A stretch of 64,000 nt of DNA, taken from positions 1 through 64,000 of the forward strand of contig JYOD01000011.1 of NCBI GenBank assembly GCA_000955785.1. Direction: 5' to 3'. Made by a program: the position numbers and the translations under genes. Positions 18,678 to 27,943 of this stretch are shown one piece after another. The notes under the pieces are model-generated. The model made no database searches. It was not told the origin of the DNA and saw only the letters and a list, made by a program, of their open reading frames with translations. Every line of letters begins with the position of its first letter. Position 1 is the stretch's first letter. Origin of the DNA: Burkholderiaceae bacterium 16 (lineage in GTDB: Bacteria > Pseudomonadota > Gammaproteobacteria > Burkholderiales > Burkholderiaceae).

Positions 18678-19361
18678 ATGAATCCACAGCAGAAAGGCCC
18701 GGTAAAACCTCGCCGCAAGCCGGTGCAGTCGCGCTCGTGGCAGACCTCGCTGGCCATTCAGGAGGCCTTTGTTCGGCTTTTGGCCGGGCAGGATTACGGG
18801 CAGGTGACGATTCGCGCCATCGTCGACCTGGCCGGGGTGGGGCTGGGTACCTTCTATGAGTACTTCGGCAGCAAGGAAGAGTTGGCCCGTGTTTGCCTGC
18901 ATCTGCGTGCCAAGCGCATCGTGCTGGCCATGGACGAATGCCTGGCACAACGCCGGGGCGAGCCCATGGCAGTGATCGTGGACGCGCTGATTGCCGTCAA
19001 TGTCGGGCACCACCGGGAAACGCCGGAGCGGTGGGGGCCGGTCTATCTGCTGGAGCGGCACTATTCCGGGCGCGCGGCGTATCGAAAGATGTATGGGAGG
19101 TTCGTGGCGCTGTGGAGCCGGGCGCTGCAAAGCGCCGCCGACGCGCCACCCGCCCCGGTGATCGAGGAGGCCTCGGTGACGCTGCAGGCCATCGTCTACG
19201 GTCTGATCTCGCATGCCTGCATCGACGAGGGGGAGGAGATCGATTCTCCGCGGCTGATGCGGCGGCTGCGGGGGGCTGCGTATGGGTATCTGGGTACGCT
19301 GGGCGAGTCGCCTGGGGTGCTGAACGAAGCAGGCAAGACGCGCCAAAACCGTCTGGAATGA
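18678..19361 (+). CDS. TetR-family transcription regulator
   Basis: DNA-binding regulator of 227 residues from the ATG at 18678 (GGAG just upstream); an in-frame ATG at 18657 would add seven residues but lacks a ribosome site. The TetR_N helix-turn-helix appears as VTIRAIVDLAGVGLGTFYEYFGSKEELARV, preceded by a basic stretch KPRRKPVQSRS. The C-terminal ligand domain is not diagnostic. Because it is divergent from the AidB-like dehydrogenase it probably controls that gene, perhaps in response to an acyl-CoA. A strong bidirectional hairpin at 19429-19459 follows. Confidence 0.87.
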   Translation: MNPQQKGPVKPRRKPVQSRSWQTSLAIQEAFVRLLAGQDYGQVTIRAIVDLAGVGLGTFYEYFGSKEELARVCLHLRAKRIVLAMDECLAQRRGEPMAVIVDALIAVNVGHHRETPERWGPVYLLERHYSGRAAYRKMYGRFVALWSRALQSAADAPPAPVIEEASVTLQAIVYGLISHACIDEGEEIDSPRLMRRLRGAAYGYLGTLGESPGVLNEAGKTRQNRLE

Positions 19362-19428
19362 CGACGGCTATGGCTGAACGACGGCCCCCGACTGCCGGCA
19401 CTTGATGCTGCAGCCGCGGGCCACAAAA

Positions 19429-19459
19429 ACAAAACCGGCGCCATCGGCGCCGGTTTTGT
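19429..19459 (-). terminator. Rho-independent terminator of the PPIase operon (bidirectional hairpin)
   Basis: Fourteen-bp perfect arms (ACAAAACCGGCGCC and its complement) flank the loop ATC. Read on the minus strand the stem is followed directly by TTTTT-rich sequence, a classic intrinsic terminator 25 bases after the PPIase stop. The A/T-rich stem ends allow it to serve the convergent tetR gene too. Confidence 0.88.
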
Positions 19460-19483
19460 CTTACAGTCAGGGCTGAATCCAGC

Positions 19484-20278
19484 TTACTGGATCTTGGCCT
19501 TTTCCTTGAGCGACTTCATCATCGCCTGGAACTGCTCGCGCTGCCAGTTCTGGTCGCCCATCAGCATCTGCACCAGCTGCGGCTTGACTTCTTCGAAGGT
19601 CGGGATCTTCGCGTCGCGCACGTCGTCGAGCTGGATGATGTGCCAGCCGAACTGGGTCTTGACCGGGGTCTCGGTCATCTGGCCCTTCTTCAGCCCCGTC
19701 ATGGCGGCGGAGAATTCCGGCACGTAGCTGCTGCTGTTGGCCCAGTCGAGGTCGCCGCCATTGGCCGCGGAGCCCGGGTCCTTGGACGAGGCCTTGGCCA
19801 GGTCTTCGAACTTGGCGCCGCCCTTGATCTTGGCGATGATGGCGCGCGCGTCGGCTTCTTTTTCCACCAGGATGTGGCGGGCGTGGTATTCCTTGCCGCT
19901 GCCGAACTGGGACTTGATCTTTTCGTATTGCTTGCGCAGTTCTTCGTCACTGGCGCCGTGGGTCTTGACGTAGTCTTCGAAGACGGCACCGGCCAGCACG
20001 TTGAGCTTGGCCTGTTCCAGTTGCTCCTGCAGGTCGTCGCGCTGGGTCAGGCCGCGCTTGTTGGCTTCCTGCAGCAGCAGCTCACGGTCGATCAGCATGG
20101 TGCGGGCACGGTCGCGCAGTTCTGCGCTGGGAGGCTGTCCGGTGCCGGCTATCAGCTTGTCCAGCTTGGCCGAGGGGATCGCCTTGCCATTCACGACGGC
20201 GGCGTTCTGGGCGAGGGCGGGCAAGCTGCCAGCGGCAAGCACAGCCGCCAGGCTGAACGAGAGGACTGTGGTCTTCAT
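19484..20278 (-). CDS. Periplasmic parvulin-type peptidyl-prolyl isomerase
   Basis: Folding helper for exported proteins, 264 residues. A signal peptide (MKTTVLSFSLAAVLAAGSLPALAQ) is followed by an N-terminal SurA_N-like helical segment (KLDKLIAGTGQPPSAELRDRART). The rotamase domain at about 130-225 contains ARHILVEKEADARAI, GGAKFEDLAKASSKDPGSA and GWHIIQLDDVRDAKIPTFE. The ATG at 20278 is chosen because the signal peptide starts there. It lies four bases after bolA in the same operon (order yciB-bolA-PPIase, a conserved beta-proteobacterial arrangement) and ends at a strong terminator. Confidence 0.93.
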   Translation of the reverse strand: MKTTVLSFSLAAVLAAGSLPALAQNAAVVNGKAIPSAKLDKLIAGTGQPPSAELRDRARTMLIDRELLLQEANKRGLTQRDDLQEQLEQAKLNVLAGAVFEDYVKTHGASDEELRKQYEKIKSQFGSGKEYHARHILVEKEADARAIIAKIKGGAKFEDLAKASSKDPGSAANGGDLDWANSSSYVPEFSAAMTGLKKGQMTETPVKTQFGWHIIQLDDVRDAKIPTFEEVKPQLVQMLMGDQNWQREQFQAMMKSLKEKAKIQ

Positions 20279-20282
20279 GGAA

Positions 20283-20597
20283 TCAGGTCTGAGAGTTGCT
20301 CGAGGAATCGCGGGAGGTTTCGCGGGATTCAAGTTCTTGGTCGGTCAGCGCCGTCACTGCCAGCGCATGGATTTGCGTGGGGAACAGATCGCGCAGCGCA
20401 TCATACACCATGCGGTGGCGTGCCACCCTGGTGCTGCCGGCAAATTGCCCGCTGACGATGGTCACGTGATAGTGCCCGCCGCCGGAGGCGGCGCCGGCAT
20501 GGCCGGCGTGCAGCGCGCTGTCGTCGCGCACCTCTACGCGGGAGGGAGAAAGGGCTGCGCGCAGCAGGGCTTCGATTTGTGCGGGTTCTGCGGCCAT
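20283..20597 (-). CDS. bolA: BolA family protein
   Basis: Small class II KH-like protein of 104 residues. BolA proteins partner monothiol glutaredoxins in iron-sulfur trafficking and affect cell shape and stress responses. The pattern EVRDDSALHAGHAGAASGGGHYHVTIVSGQFAGSTRVARHRMVY ends in the conserved RHRxVY, with the invariant His available for Fe-S ligation. The C-terminus ends in a Ser/Thr-rich tail. It is translationally close to the PPIase gene (four-base gap) and 87 bases downstream of yciB. Confidence 0.93.
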   Translation of the reverse strand: MAAEPAQIEALLRAALSPSRVEVRDDSALHAGHAGAASGGGHYHVTIVSGQFAGSTRVARHRMVYDALRDLFPTQIHALAVTALTDQELESRETSRDSSSNSQT

Positions 20598-20684
20598 CGG
20601 CGTTTGTGCTTGTCCTGGTGGGTGTCCGGCCGGGGCCGGAAGGTCAGTCTTGGAAGGCGCGGCGGGAATGGCCCGCCGGGGCGC

Positions 20685-21224
20685 TTACTCGGGGGTGTTT
20701 TCCTGCATGTGGCGCGACAGCCAGACGCTTTGCGCCAGGATGAACACCAGCATCAGGCCCATGCTGCCGAACAGCTTGAAATTGACCCAGGCATCGGTGG
20801 AGAACTGGTACGCCACGTAGAGGTTGACCACGCCCATCACGGCGAAGAAGGCGGCCCAGGCGGCGTTGAGCTTGCCCCAGGCGGCTTCCGGCATGGTCAC
20901 CTGTTTGCCCAGCATGGCGCGGATCAGGTTCTTGCGCCAGATCAGCGCCGACAGCGTCAGCGTGGCGGCGAACAGCCAGTACAGCACGGTGGGCTTCCAC
21001 TTGATGAAGGTCTCGTTGTGCAGCAGCAGCGTGGCGCCGCCGAACACCGAGATGATCACCAGGCTGACCCACTGCATCGGCTCGACCTTGCGGTGGCGCA
21101 GCCAGACCCAGCCGATCTGCACCACGGTGGCGGCGATGGCCACTCCGGTGGCGGCGTAGATGCCCGCGAACTTGAAGGCGACGAAGAACAGGATGACCGG
21201 AAACAGGTCGAACAGGAATTTCAT
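20685..21224 (-). CDS. yciB: Inner-membrane septation protein A / YciB
   Basis: Integral membrane protein of 179 residues with about five hydrophobic helices. YciB (IspZ) family members interact with cell-division and envelope-synthesis proteins. The start at the ATG at 21224 gives [20 protein letters not shown], the nearly invariant family N-terminus. [11 protein letters not shown] and [20 protein letters not shown] are further hallmarks. It heads the yciB-bolA-PPIase group and lies 70 bases after msrB. Confidence 0.95.
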   Translation of the reverse strand: MKFLFDLFPVILFFVAFKFAGIYAATGVAIAATVVQIGWVWLRHRKVEPMQWVSLVIISVFGGATLLLHNETFIKWKPTVLYWLFAATLTLSALIWRKNLIRAMLGKQVTMPEAAWGKLNAAWAAFFAVMGVVNLYVAYQFSTDAWVNFKLFGSMGLMLVFILAQSVWLSRHMQENTPE

Positions 21225-21294
21225 GCGGACTGGATTGATCGACGCAAGGTCGAGGACAGGGTTGGCGGCGAACCGCCGCGCGGGCGGTTCGGGC

Positions 21295-21741
21295 TTAGCG
21301 CGGCGTGTCGGGCGATGTCGGCGCGGCGTCACCCGCATCGAAGTCGGCGGGGTCGCGCTCATCGAATTTTAGCGCAGCCGAGTTGATGCAGTAGCGCAGA
21401 CCGGTGGGAGCAGGGCCATCTTCGAAAACATGGCCGAGATGGCTGCCGCATTCCTTGCAGCGGACTTCGACCCTTACCATGCCGTGGGTGCGGTCGGTGT
21501 GCTCATCGATCACCTCGCCGTTGATAGGGCGGAAATAGCTGGGCCAGCCGCAACCGGCGTCGAACTTGGTGCTGGCTTCGAACAGCGGCGTGCCGCAGCC
21601 GACACAGCGGTAGGTGCCGCGCTCCCAGTGGTCCCAGTAGCGGCCGGTGAAGGGCCTTTCGGTGGCCGCCTCGCGGGCAACGCGGTATTCGATGTCGGAG
21701 AGTTGCTCGCGCCACTCGGCTTCGGTCTTTTGCGTGGTCAT
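21295..21741 (-). CDS. msrB: Peptide-methionine (R)-S-oxide reductase
   Basis: Repairs oxidised methionine (R-sulfoxide) in proteins, 148 residues. All SelR/MsrB features are present: zinc cysteines CVGC and [26 protein letters not shown], and the catalytic Cys in [11 protein letters not shown]. The ATG at 21741 follows AAGGA and is preferred to an upstream in-frame ATG that would add 16 residues. It precedes yciB on the same strand and may share its transcript. Confidence 0.96.
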   Translation of the reverse strand: MTTQKTEAEWREQLSDIEYRVAREAATERPFTGRYWDHWERGTYRCVGCGTPLFEASTKFDAGCGWPSYFRPINGEVIDEHTDRTHGMVRVEVRCKECGSHLGHVFEDGPAPTGLRYCINSAALKFDERDPADFDAGDAAPTSPDTPR

Positions 21742-21843
21742 ATCCGGCTTTCCTTTCTGGTTGGCTGGGAAACGATCGCTTTTCGTCACCCACGGCCAGT
21801 TGGTCGTATCTCGACTGCGAATCCTTACAGTGTGGCCGCGTCC

Positions 21844-23529
21844 TTATGACGAACAGCTCACTTCCAGCCCCGCGGCCCAGTCCGGCGGCAACGCGGCATA
21901 ACCTTCCGCCTCGGGCTGCTCGTCGAAGGGGCGCGACAGCACAGCCAGCAGACGGTCAACCTCGCTGAAATCGTTCTCGCGAGCGCGGCGGATGGCGGTT
22001 TCGGCCAAGTGGTTGCGTAGTACGTACCTGGGGTTGACCGCCAGCATGGCCACCGCCCGCGCGGCGTCGACTGAGTTCTCGGCACGCAGCCGTGCGCGGT
22101 ACTTGTCGGCCCAGGCATCCCATGCCGCGCGATCCAGGAACAGGTCACGCACCGGCGCATCCTGGCTGCCATCGACGGAAGAGATGCGGGCGAGGTTGCG
22201 CCAGAACAAGGTGTAGTCCACGCGCTGTGCGTGGAGCAACTGGAACAGGTCGGTCAGCAGCGGTTCGTCGTCCTCGTCGCCGGCGCCCGTCGGACGCAGG
22301 CCCAGCTTGTCGCGGTATTGCCGGAAGAAGGCCGCCGCATAGCGCTCGCGGAACGGATCGAGCGCGGCGCGCGCGGCTTGCACCGCGGCATCGGTGGCGG
22401 CCTTGCCGGCTTCGCCTTCGCCTTTGCCATCGCCTTCGCGCCACAGCGGCATCAGCGCCTGGGCCAGGCAATGGAGGTTCCAGAACGCAACCTGCGGCTG
22501 CTGGCTGTAGGCGTAGCGGCCCTGCGTGTCCGTGTGGTTGCAGATGTGGTTGGCGTCGAAGGCATCGAGGAAGCCGAAGGGGCCGTAATCGATGGTCAGG
22601 CCGAGAATCGACATATTGTCGGTATTCATCACGCCGTGGCAGAAGCCTACCGCCTGCCAATGCGCCATCAGGTCCGCGGTGCGCAGCGAGACTTCGCGCA
22701 GCAACGCCTGGTAGGGCTGCTTGTCCTCGCGGCATTCCGGCATGAAGCGGTCGATGACGAAGTCCGCGAGCTGGCGCAGCGCGCCGATATCCTCGCGCGC
22801 GGCGAAGTGCTCGAAATGGCCGAAGCGGATAAAGGAGGGCGCCAGCCGTGTCACCACGGAGGCGGTCTCGATGGTTTCGCGTCGCACAGGAGCGTCCGAG
22901 CCGACGATGCACATGGCGCGGGTGGTGGGCACGCCCAGCGCGAACATGGCTTCCGAGCACAGGTATTCACGGATCGAGGAGCGCAGCACGGCGCGGCCGT
23001 CTGCCATGCGCGAGTAGGGCGTCATGCCGGCGCCCTTGAGCTGGATTTCCCAGGGGCCGCTGGCGGTGCGCGCTTCGGTCAGGCGGATCGCGCGCCCGTC
23101 GCCCAACTGGCCGGCCCAGACGCCGAACTGGTGGCCGGAATAGACGCTGGCGAGAGGATCCGCCCACTCGGGCACGTGATTTCCTGCAAAAATTTCGATG
23201 AAGCTACGCTGTGTTGCATCATCCGCATTCCAGCCCAGCAGGCCAGCGGCCGCCGGCGATACGCTTACCAGCCGTGGGGAGGGTAGCGGCGTCGGGGCAA
23301 GCCGGGTAAAGAAGCGTGATCCCAGGTCGGCAAAGCCGGGCACGGTCGTGAACGGCGGGACGGCCGCGGCCGCGTCCAGTTGGGCGGGGCTGGCGGCTTC
23401 AGGCAAGGCGCGGGGGGCGCCGGTTGGCTCGGGAGAGTTCACTGAGGCATCACTGTGGGTGGCTGGGCACTGCAGCGCCAGCTTGTCGAATTTCCCGCAA
23501 GTGCGCTTGCAGGCTAGGGAAAACGACAT
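21844..23529 (-). CDS. selO: Protein adenylyltransferase SelO (YdiU)
   Basis: Pseudokinase-fold enzyme that transfers AMP to proteins during oxidative stress. Hallmarks include [60 protein letters not shown] and [25 protein letters not shown]. The protein ends in SCSS, with Cys in the position used for redox control in E. coli SelO and for selenocysteine in animals. The start is uncertain: the ATG at 23529 gives 561 residues with an unusual Cys-containing leader ([13 protein letters not shown]), while the GTG at 23442 would give 532. Neither has a clear ribosome site. It is divergent from the acyl-CoA synthetase operon. Confidence 0.92.
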   Translation of the reverse strand: MSFSLACKRTCGKFDKLALQCPATHSDASVNSPEPTGAPRALPEAASPAQLDAAAAVPPFTTVPGFADLGSRFFTRLAPTPLPSPRLVSVSPAAAGLLGWNADDATQRSFIEIFAGNHVPEWADPLASVYSGHQFGVWAGQLGDGRAIRLTEARTASGPWEIQLKGAGMTPYSRMADGRAVLRSSIREYLCSEAMFALGVPTTRAMCIVGSDAPVRRETIETASVVTRLAPSFIRFGHFEHFAAREDIGALRQLADFVIDRFMPECREDKQPYQALLREVSLRTADLMAHWQAVGFCHGVMNTDNMSILGLTIDYGPFGFLDAFDANHICNHTDTQGRYAYSQQPQVAFWNLHCLAQALMPLWREGDGKGEGEAGKAATDAAVQAARAALDPFRERYAAAFFRQYRDKLGLRPTGAGDEDDEPLLTDLFQLLHAQRVDYTLFWRNLARISSVDGSQDAPVRDLFLDRAAWDAWADKYRARLRAENSVDAARAVAMLAVNPRYVLRNHLAETAIRRARENDFSEVDRLLAVLSRPFDEQPEAEGYAALPPDWAAGLEVSCSS

Positions 23530-23748
23530 GTTGAGGTGCAACATGGCAGGCGGTATTGTACTTCCACGCCGTCGTTCGCATCTCTGACCGCCGTTGCCAC
23601 CACAATGTTTCCGGTTATCCCTTAAGTCCCGTCCCCGACGCACCGCGATGGGGACGGAGTGCAGCAACCCAGCCTTCCGGATATGGCGCTGCACAACGGA
23701 TTCCCGTTGACGTTTCATCAATGGATGGCAACAATCGGCCAAAAAATA

Positions 23749-23760
23749 GAACGGTTGTTC
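23749..23760. promoter_or_regulatory. GAAC-N4-GTTC operator-like site before the acyl-CoA synthetase
   Basis: The palindrome GAAC-GGTT-GTTC lies 39 bases before the ATG of the acyl-CoA synthetase gene, flanked by A/T-rich sequence. Related sites are at 53612-53623 (GAAC-GATC-GTTC) and 34479-34490 (GAAC-GACC-GTGC). The shared core AAT-N-GAACG-N2-YGTKC suggests one regulator, perhaps a TetR-type fatty acid repressor; this is inference. Confidence 0.5.
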
Positions 23761-23799
23761 GTTTTTCCGACGGATTCAAAAATTACAGGAGACTATTCC

Positions 23800-25425
23800 A
23801 TGGCATTGATGGGTCAAATGATGAGCGAACCCCTGCTCATTTCCTCCATCATCAAGCACGCCGCACGCCATTATGGCGGCACGGAAATCGTCTCGCGACG
23901 GACCGAAGGCGATCTGCACCGCTATACCTACCGCGACTGCGAGCTGCGTGCCCGCAAACTGGCCCAGGCCATCGCCGCGCTGGGCGTGCAGTCGGGCGAC
24001 CGTGTCGGCACGCTGGCCTGGAATGGCTATCGCCACCTGGAGATCTACTACGCGGTGTCGGGTTCGGGGGCGGTATGCCATACCGTCAACCCGCGCCTGT
24101 TCCCTGAGCAGGTCGCCTACATCATCAATCACGCCGAGGACCAGTACGTCTTCTTCGATGCCACCTTCCTGCCGCTGGTGGAAGGCGTGGCGGCGCATTG
24201 CCCGGGCGTGAAGGGCTGGGTGATGATGAGCGACCGCGCGCACATGCCGGCCGATCCCAAGGTGCCGCTGCTGTGCTACGAAGACCTGATCGACGTGCAG
24301 GACGGCAACTACGCCTGGCCGCAGTTCGACGAGAACACCGCGTCCAGCCTGTGCTACACCTCCGGCACCACCGGCAACCCCAAGGGCGCGCTGTATTCGC
24401 ACCGTTCCACCGTGCTGCATTCCTACGCATCCGCGCTGCCGGATGCGCTGGGGTGCTCGGCGCGCGATGTGATCCTGCCCGTGGTGCCGATGTTCCACGT
24501 CAACGCGTGGGGCCTGCCGTATTCGGTGCCGCTGGTCGGGGCCAAGCTGGTGCTGCCGGGCGCCAAGCTCGACGGCGCCTCGCTCTACGAGTTGTTCGAG
24601 CAGGAGAAGGTGACCTTCTCGGCCGGCGTGCCCACGGTATGGCTGGGCTTGCTGCAGTACGTGCAGGCCAACAATCTCAAGTTTTCCACGTTCCATCGCA
24701 CCGTGATTGGCGGCTCGGCGGCGCCGCCGGCCATGATCCGCACGCTCAAGGAACTGGGCGTGGAAACCATCCACGCCTGGGGCATGACCGAGATGTCGCC
24801 GCTGGGCACGTCGTGCAGCCTGCTGGCGCGCCACGACGGCCTGCCGGAAGACGAGCGGCAGAAGATCCAGGAAAAGCAGGGCCGCGTGATCTACGGCGTG
24901 GACATGAAGATCGTCGACGGCGACGGCAACGAACTGCCCTGGGACGGCAAGGCCTTCGGCGACCTGCACGTGCGCGGTCCCTGGGTGATCGAGCATTACT
25001 ACCGCAACAATGCCTCGCCGCTGGTGGATGGCTGGTTCCCCACGGGCGACGTGGCCACCATCGATCCCGACGGCTATATGCAGATCACCGACCGCAGCAA
25101 GGACGTGATCAAGTCCGGCGGCGAGTGGATCTCCTCGATCGATATCGAGAACGTGGCAGCCGCCCATCCCGCGGTGCATATGGCAGCCTGTATCTCCTGC
25201 TATCACCCCAAATGGGATGAGCGGCCGCTGCTAGTTGTGATGAAGCGGCCCGGTGCCGAGGTGACGCGCGAGGAGTTGCTCAAATACTTCGAAGGCAAGG
25301 TCGCCAAATGGTGGATCCCCGACGATGTGGCTTTTGTTACCGAGATTCCGCTGACCGCCACCGGCAAGATGCAGAAACTCAAGCTGCGCGAGCAATTCAA
25401 GGACTACCGCCTGCCGGCGGCCTGA
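23800..25425 (+). CDS. Acyl-CoA synthetase (medium/long-chain fatty acid-CoA ligase)
   Basis: ATP-dependent activation of a carboxylic acid to its CoA thioester, 541 residues, ANL superfamily. The AMP-binding motif [11 protein letters not shown] is at about 186-196, followed by [28 protein letters not shown] and [31 protein letters not shown], and the catalytic lysine lies in [15 protein letters not shown] near the C-terminus. Length and motifs fit the AlkK/medium-chain group. The ATG at 23800 follows AGGAG. It is the first gene of an operon with a Liv-type ABC transporter, which suggests that the imported acid is activated at once. Fatty, branched or aromatic acids are all possible. Confidence 0.92.
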   Translation: MALMGQMMSEPLLISSIIKHAARHYGGTEIVSRRTEGDLHRYTYRDCELRARKLAQAIAALGVQSGDRVGTLAWNGYRHLEIYYAVSGSGAVCHTVNPRLFPEQVAYIINHAEDQYVFFDATFLPLVEGVAAHCPGVKGWVMMSDRAHMPADPKVPLLCYEDLIDVQDGNYAWPQFDENTASSLCYTSGTTGNPKGALYSHRSTVLHSYASALPDALGCSARDVILPVVPMFHVNAWGLPYSVPLVGAKLVLPGAKLDGASLYELFEQEKVTFSAGVPTVWLGLLQYVQANNLKFSTFHRTVIGGSAAPPAMIRTLKELGVETIHAWGMTEMSPLGTSCSLLARHDGLPEDERQKIQEKQGRVIYGVDMKIVDGDGNELPWDGKAFGDLHVRGPWVIEHYYRNNASPLVDGWFPTGDVATIDPDGYMQITDRSKDVIKSGGEWISSIDIENVAAAHPAVHMAACISCYHPKWDERPLLVVMKRPGAEVTREELLKYFEGKVAKWWIPDDVAFVTEIPLTATGKMQKLKLREQFKDYRLPAA

Positions 25426-25574
25426 CCCCAAGCCAAGGCGGCCACAGAGCCGCCAATCCTTGCCGGCCATACGGCCGGCGCCTGCACGAAGGTTCCAGGC
25501 GCGCCGAGGTTTCGGGAGAGGGCGCCGCCGCGAACCGGGAATTACAGCCAACAATAAAACCGAAGGAGACAAGC

Positions 25575-26813
25575 ATGATCAGATTGCGTCCGCTCGTGGC
25601 CGCCACGGCCATTTTCGCGGCAATGGGTTCCGGGGTCGCGGCTGCCGATACGGTGAAGATCGCCTTTATCGATCCGCTGTCCGGCCTGATGGCGCCGGTG
25701 GGCCAGAACCAGCTCAAGAGCTGGCAGTTCGTCGCGGACATCGCCAACCAGAAAAACTGGGGTGGCGGGCACAAGTTTGAAGTGGTTGGCTTCGACAACA
25801 AGCTCTCGCCGCAGGAAAGCCTGACCATCCTCAAGCAGGCGGTGGACCAGGGTATCCGCTATATCGTGCAGGGCAACGGCTCCTCGGTGGGCCTGGCGCT
25901 GGAAGACGCAGTGGCCAAGCACAATGAGCGCAATCCGGGCAAGGAGATCGTCTACCTGAACTACGCGGCGGTGGACCCGGACATGACCAATGGCAAGTGC
26001 AACTACTGGCATTTCCGGCTCGACGCCAACTCCGACATGAAGATGGAGGCGCTGACCACCTTCCTGGCCAAGGATCCCAACGTCAAAAAGGTCTACCTGA
26101 TCAATCAGAACTACTCCTTCGGCCACCAGGTGGCGCGCGCCGCCAAGGAATACCTGAAGCGCAAGCGTCCGGACATCCAGATCGTCGGCGACGACCTGCA
26201 CCCGCTGGCCCAGGTCAAGGACTTTGCCCCGTACGCGGCCAAGATCAAGGCCTCCGGCGCCGACACCGTGATCACCGGCAACTGGGGCAGCGACCTGGCC
26301 CTGCTGATCAAGGCCGGCAAGGACGCGGGCCTGACCACCAACTACTACACCTACTACGGCGCCACCACCGGCGTGCCGACCGCCATGGGGCCGACGGAAG
26401 CCGGACGTGTCAAGTACGTCGGCTACTACAACCCCAACAACAAGGGCTTCAAGGGCGGCGATGTCATCGAAGGCTTCAAGAAGAAGTACAACGACGACTT
26501 CTACGTGATGGCCGCCTACACCGGCATCGCCATGCTGGGCAAGGCGTTCACGGACGCCAAGTCGACCGATCCGGTCAAGGTGGCCAGGGCGCTCGAAGGG
26601 ATGAAGGCCGACAGCCTGAACGGTACGGTGGAGATGCGGGGTTCGGACCACCAGGCCCAGCAGTCGCTGGTGGTGGCTACCTGGACCAAGGTCGACGGCA
26701 AGGAGATCAAGTTCGACCAGGAAAACACCGGCTTTGGCTGGAAGACCGATGCGCTGATGGACCAGTATGTGGCAGCGCAGCCGACTTCCTGCCAGATGAA
26801 GCGCCCGGGCTAA
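25575..26813 (+). CDS. Liv-type ABC transporter substrate-binding protein
   Basis: Periplasmic receptor of 412 residues in the branched-chain amino acid (type I) binding family. The signal peptide is MIRLRPLVAATAIFAAMGSG to VAAAD. The mature part begins TVKIAFIDPLSGLMAPVGQN and shows the LivK pattern, with YIVQGNGSSVGLALEDAV, VYLINQNYSFGHQVARAAKEYL and DTVITGNWGSDLALLIKAG. The ATG at 25575 follows GAAGGAGA. Neighbours (acyl-CoA synthetase, LivHMGF) suggest that the ligand is a carboxylic acid rather than Leu/Ile/Val. A strong hairpin at 26879-26906 separates it from livH. Confidence 0.92.
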   Translation: MIRLRPLVAATAIFAAMGSGVAAADTVKIAFIDPLSGLMAPVGQNQLKSWQFVADIANQKNWGGGHKFEVVGFDNKLSPQESLTILKQAVDQGIRYIVQGNGSSVGLALEDAVAKHNERNPGKEIVYLNYAAVDPDMTNGKCNYWHFRLDANSDMKMEALTTFLAKDPNVKKVYLINQNYSFGHQVARAAKEYLKRKRPDIQIVGDDLHPLAQVKDFAPYAAKIKASGADTVITGNWGSDLALLIKAGKDAGLTTNYYTYYGATTGVPTAMGPTEAGRVKYVGYYNPNNKGFKGGDVIEGFKKKYNDDFYVMAAYTGIAMLGKAFTDAKSTDPVKVARALEGMKADSLNGTVEMRGSDHQAQQSLVVATWTKVDGKEIKFDQENTGFGWKTDALMDQYVAAQPTSCQMKRPG

Positions 26814-26878
26814 GCCTGCGCTTGGCGGGCGGCGCGGCCAGGTCCGGCGCGCCGGCCCGATCCTGCATACTTCGGTCG

Positions 26879-26906
26879 GCCCGGGGCGACGCCTGTCGCC
26901 CCGGGC
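26879..26906 (+). terminator. Intercistronic hairpin (attenuator-like) between the binding protein and livH
   Basis: Twelve-bp perfect arms (GCCCGGGGCGAC) with a GCCT loop lie in the 178-base gap after the binding-protein stop. No T-run follows, so partial termination or 3'-end protection of the upstream message is more likely than full termination. Either would give more binding protein than permease. Confidence 0.6.
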
Positions 26907-26991
26907 GGGTGACGCGCACCCGCGTGCATCCGTTTCCAGACCGGCCAGCGGCAGCCTGCAGGCTGACCGGTGCCAGATTGAAGGATATGTT

Positions 26992-27939
26992 GTGGAATTC
27001 TTCGTCATCTCTCTATTGAACGGCGTCAGCTACGGGCTGCTGCTGTTCATGCTCTCTTCCGGGCTTACGCTGATCTTCAGCATGATGGGCGTGCTGAACT
27101 TCGCGCACGCCAGCTTCTACATGCTGGGCGCCTATTTCGCCTACACCATCGCCAGCAAGATCGGCTTCTGGCCCGCGCTGATCTTCGCGCCGCTGCTGGT
27201 GGCCGGCGCCGGGGCGCTGGTGGAGCGTTTCGGGCTGCGTGCCGTGCACAAATACGGACACGTGGCCGAGCTGCTGTTCACCTTCGGCCTGGCCTACCTG
27301 ATCGAGGAAGGGGTCAAGCTGGTATGGGGCCTTGCCGCCGTGCCTTACCGCATTCCGGCCGAACTGGATGGCCCGCTGTTTACCGTATTCACCTCCTCCT
27401 TCCCCAAATACCGCGCCTTCATGATGCTGGTGTCGCTGGCCATGCTGGTGGCGATCTACCTGGTGCTCACCCGCACCCGCATCGGGATGGTGATCCAGGC
27501 CGCGCTGACCCATCCCGGGATGGTCGAGGCGCTTGGCCACAATGTGCCGCGCGTGTTCATGATGGTGTTTGGCGGCGGCGCCGCGCTGGCGGGGCTGGCA
27601 GGCGTGATCGGGGGCAATGCCTTCATCACCGAGCCGTCGATGGCGGCGGCCGTGGGGTCGATCGTCTTCGTGGTGGCGGTGGTGGGCGGCATGGGGTCAC
27701 TGGTGGGGGCGTTCATTGCCTCGCTGCTGATCGGCGTGCTGCAAACCTTCGCCGTCACGCTCGATGCCTCGCTGGCAGGCTTGCTGGGCTCGATCGGCCT
27801 GCAGATTACCGACAGCACGCCGCTGTCTTCGCTATGGAAGCTCACGGTGGCGCAGGTGGCCCCGGTTCTGCCGTATTTGTTGCTGGTGGTGATGCTGATT
27901 TTCCGCCCGCGTGGTTTGATGGGTACCAGGGAGGGCTGA
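26992..27939 (+). CDS. livH: Liv-type ABC transporter permease LivH
   Basis: Inner-membrane permease of 315 residues with about eight hydrophobic helices. It has the LivH pattern SYGLLLFMLSSGLTLIFSMM and VLNFAHASFYMLGAYF near the N-terminus. The cytoplasmic EAA-like loop includes GMVIQAALTHPGMVEALGHN and the C-terminus is LLVVMLIFRPRGLMGTREG. The start is the GTG at 26992, supported by AAGGA six bases before; the nearby ATG at 26987 is out of frame. It is followed by livM after four bases. Confidence 0.94.
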   Translation: MEFFVISLLNGVSYGLLLFMLSSGLTLIFSMMGVLNFAHASFYMLGAYFAYTIASKIGFWPALIFAPLLVAGAGALVERFGLRAVHKYGHVAELLFTFGLAYLIEEGVKLVWGLAAVPYRIPAELDGPLFTVFTSSFPKYRAFMMLVSLAMLVAIYLVLTRTRIGMVIQAALTHPGMVEALGHNVPRVFMMVFGGGAALAGLAGVIGGNAFITEPSMAAAVGSIVFVVAVVGGMGSLVGAFIASLLIGVLQTFAVTLDASLAGLLGSIGLQITDSTPLSSLWKLTVAQVAPVLPYLLLVVMLIFRPRGLMGTREG

Positions 27940-27943
27940 CAGC

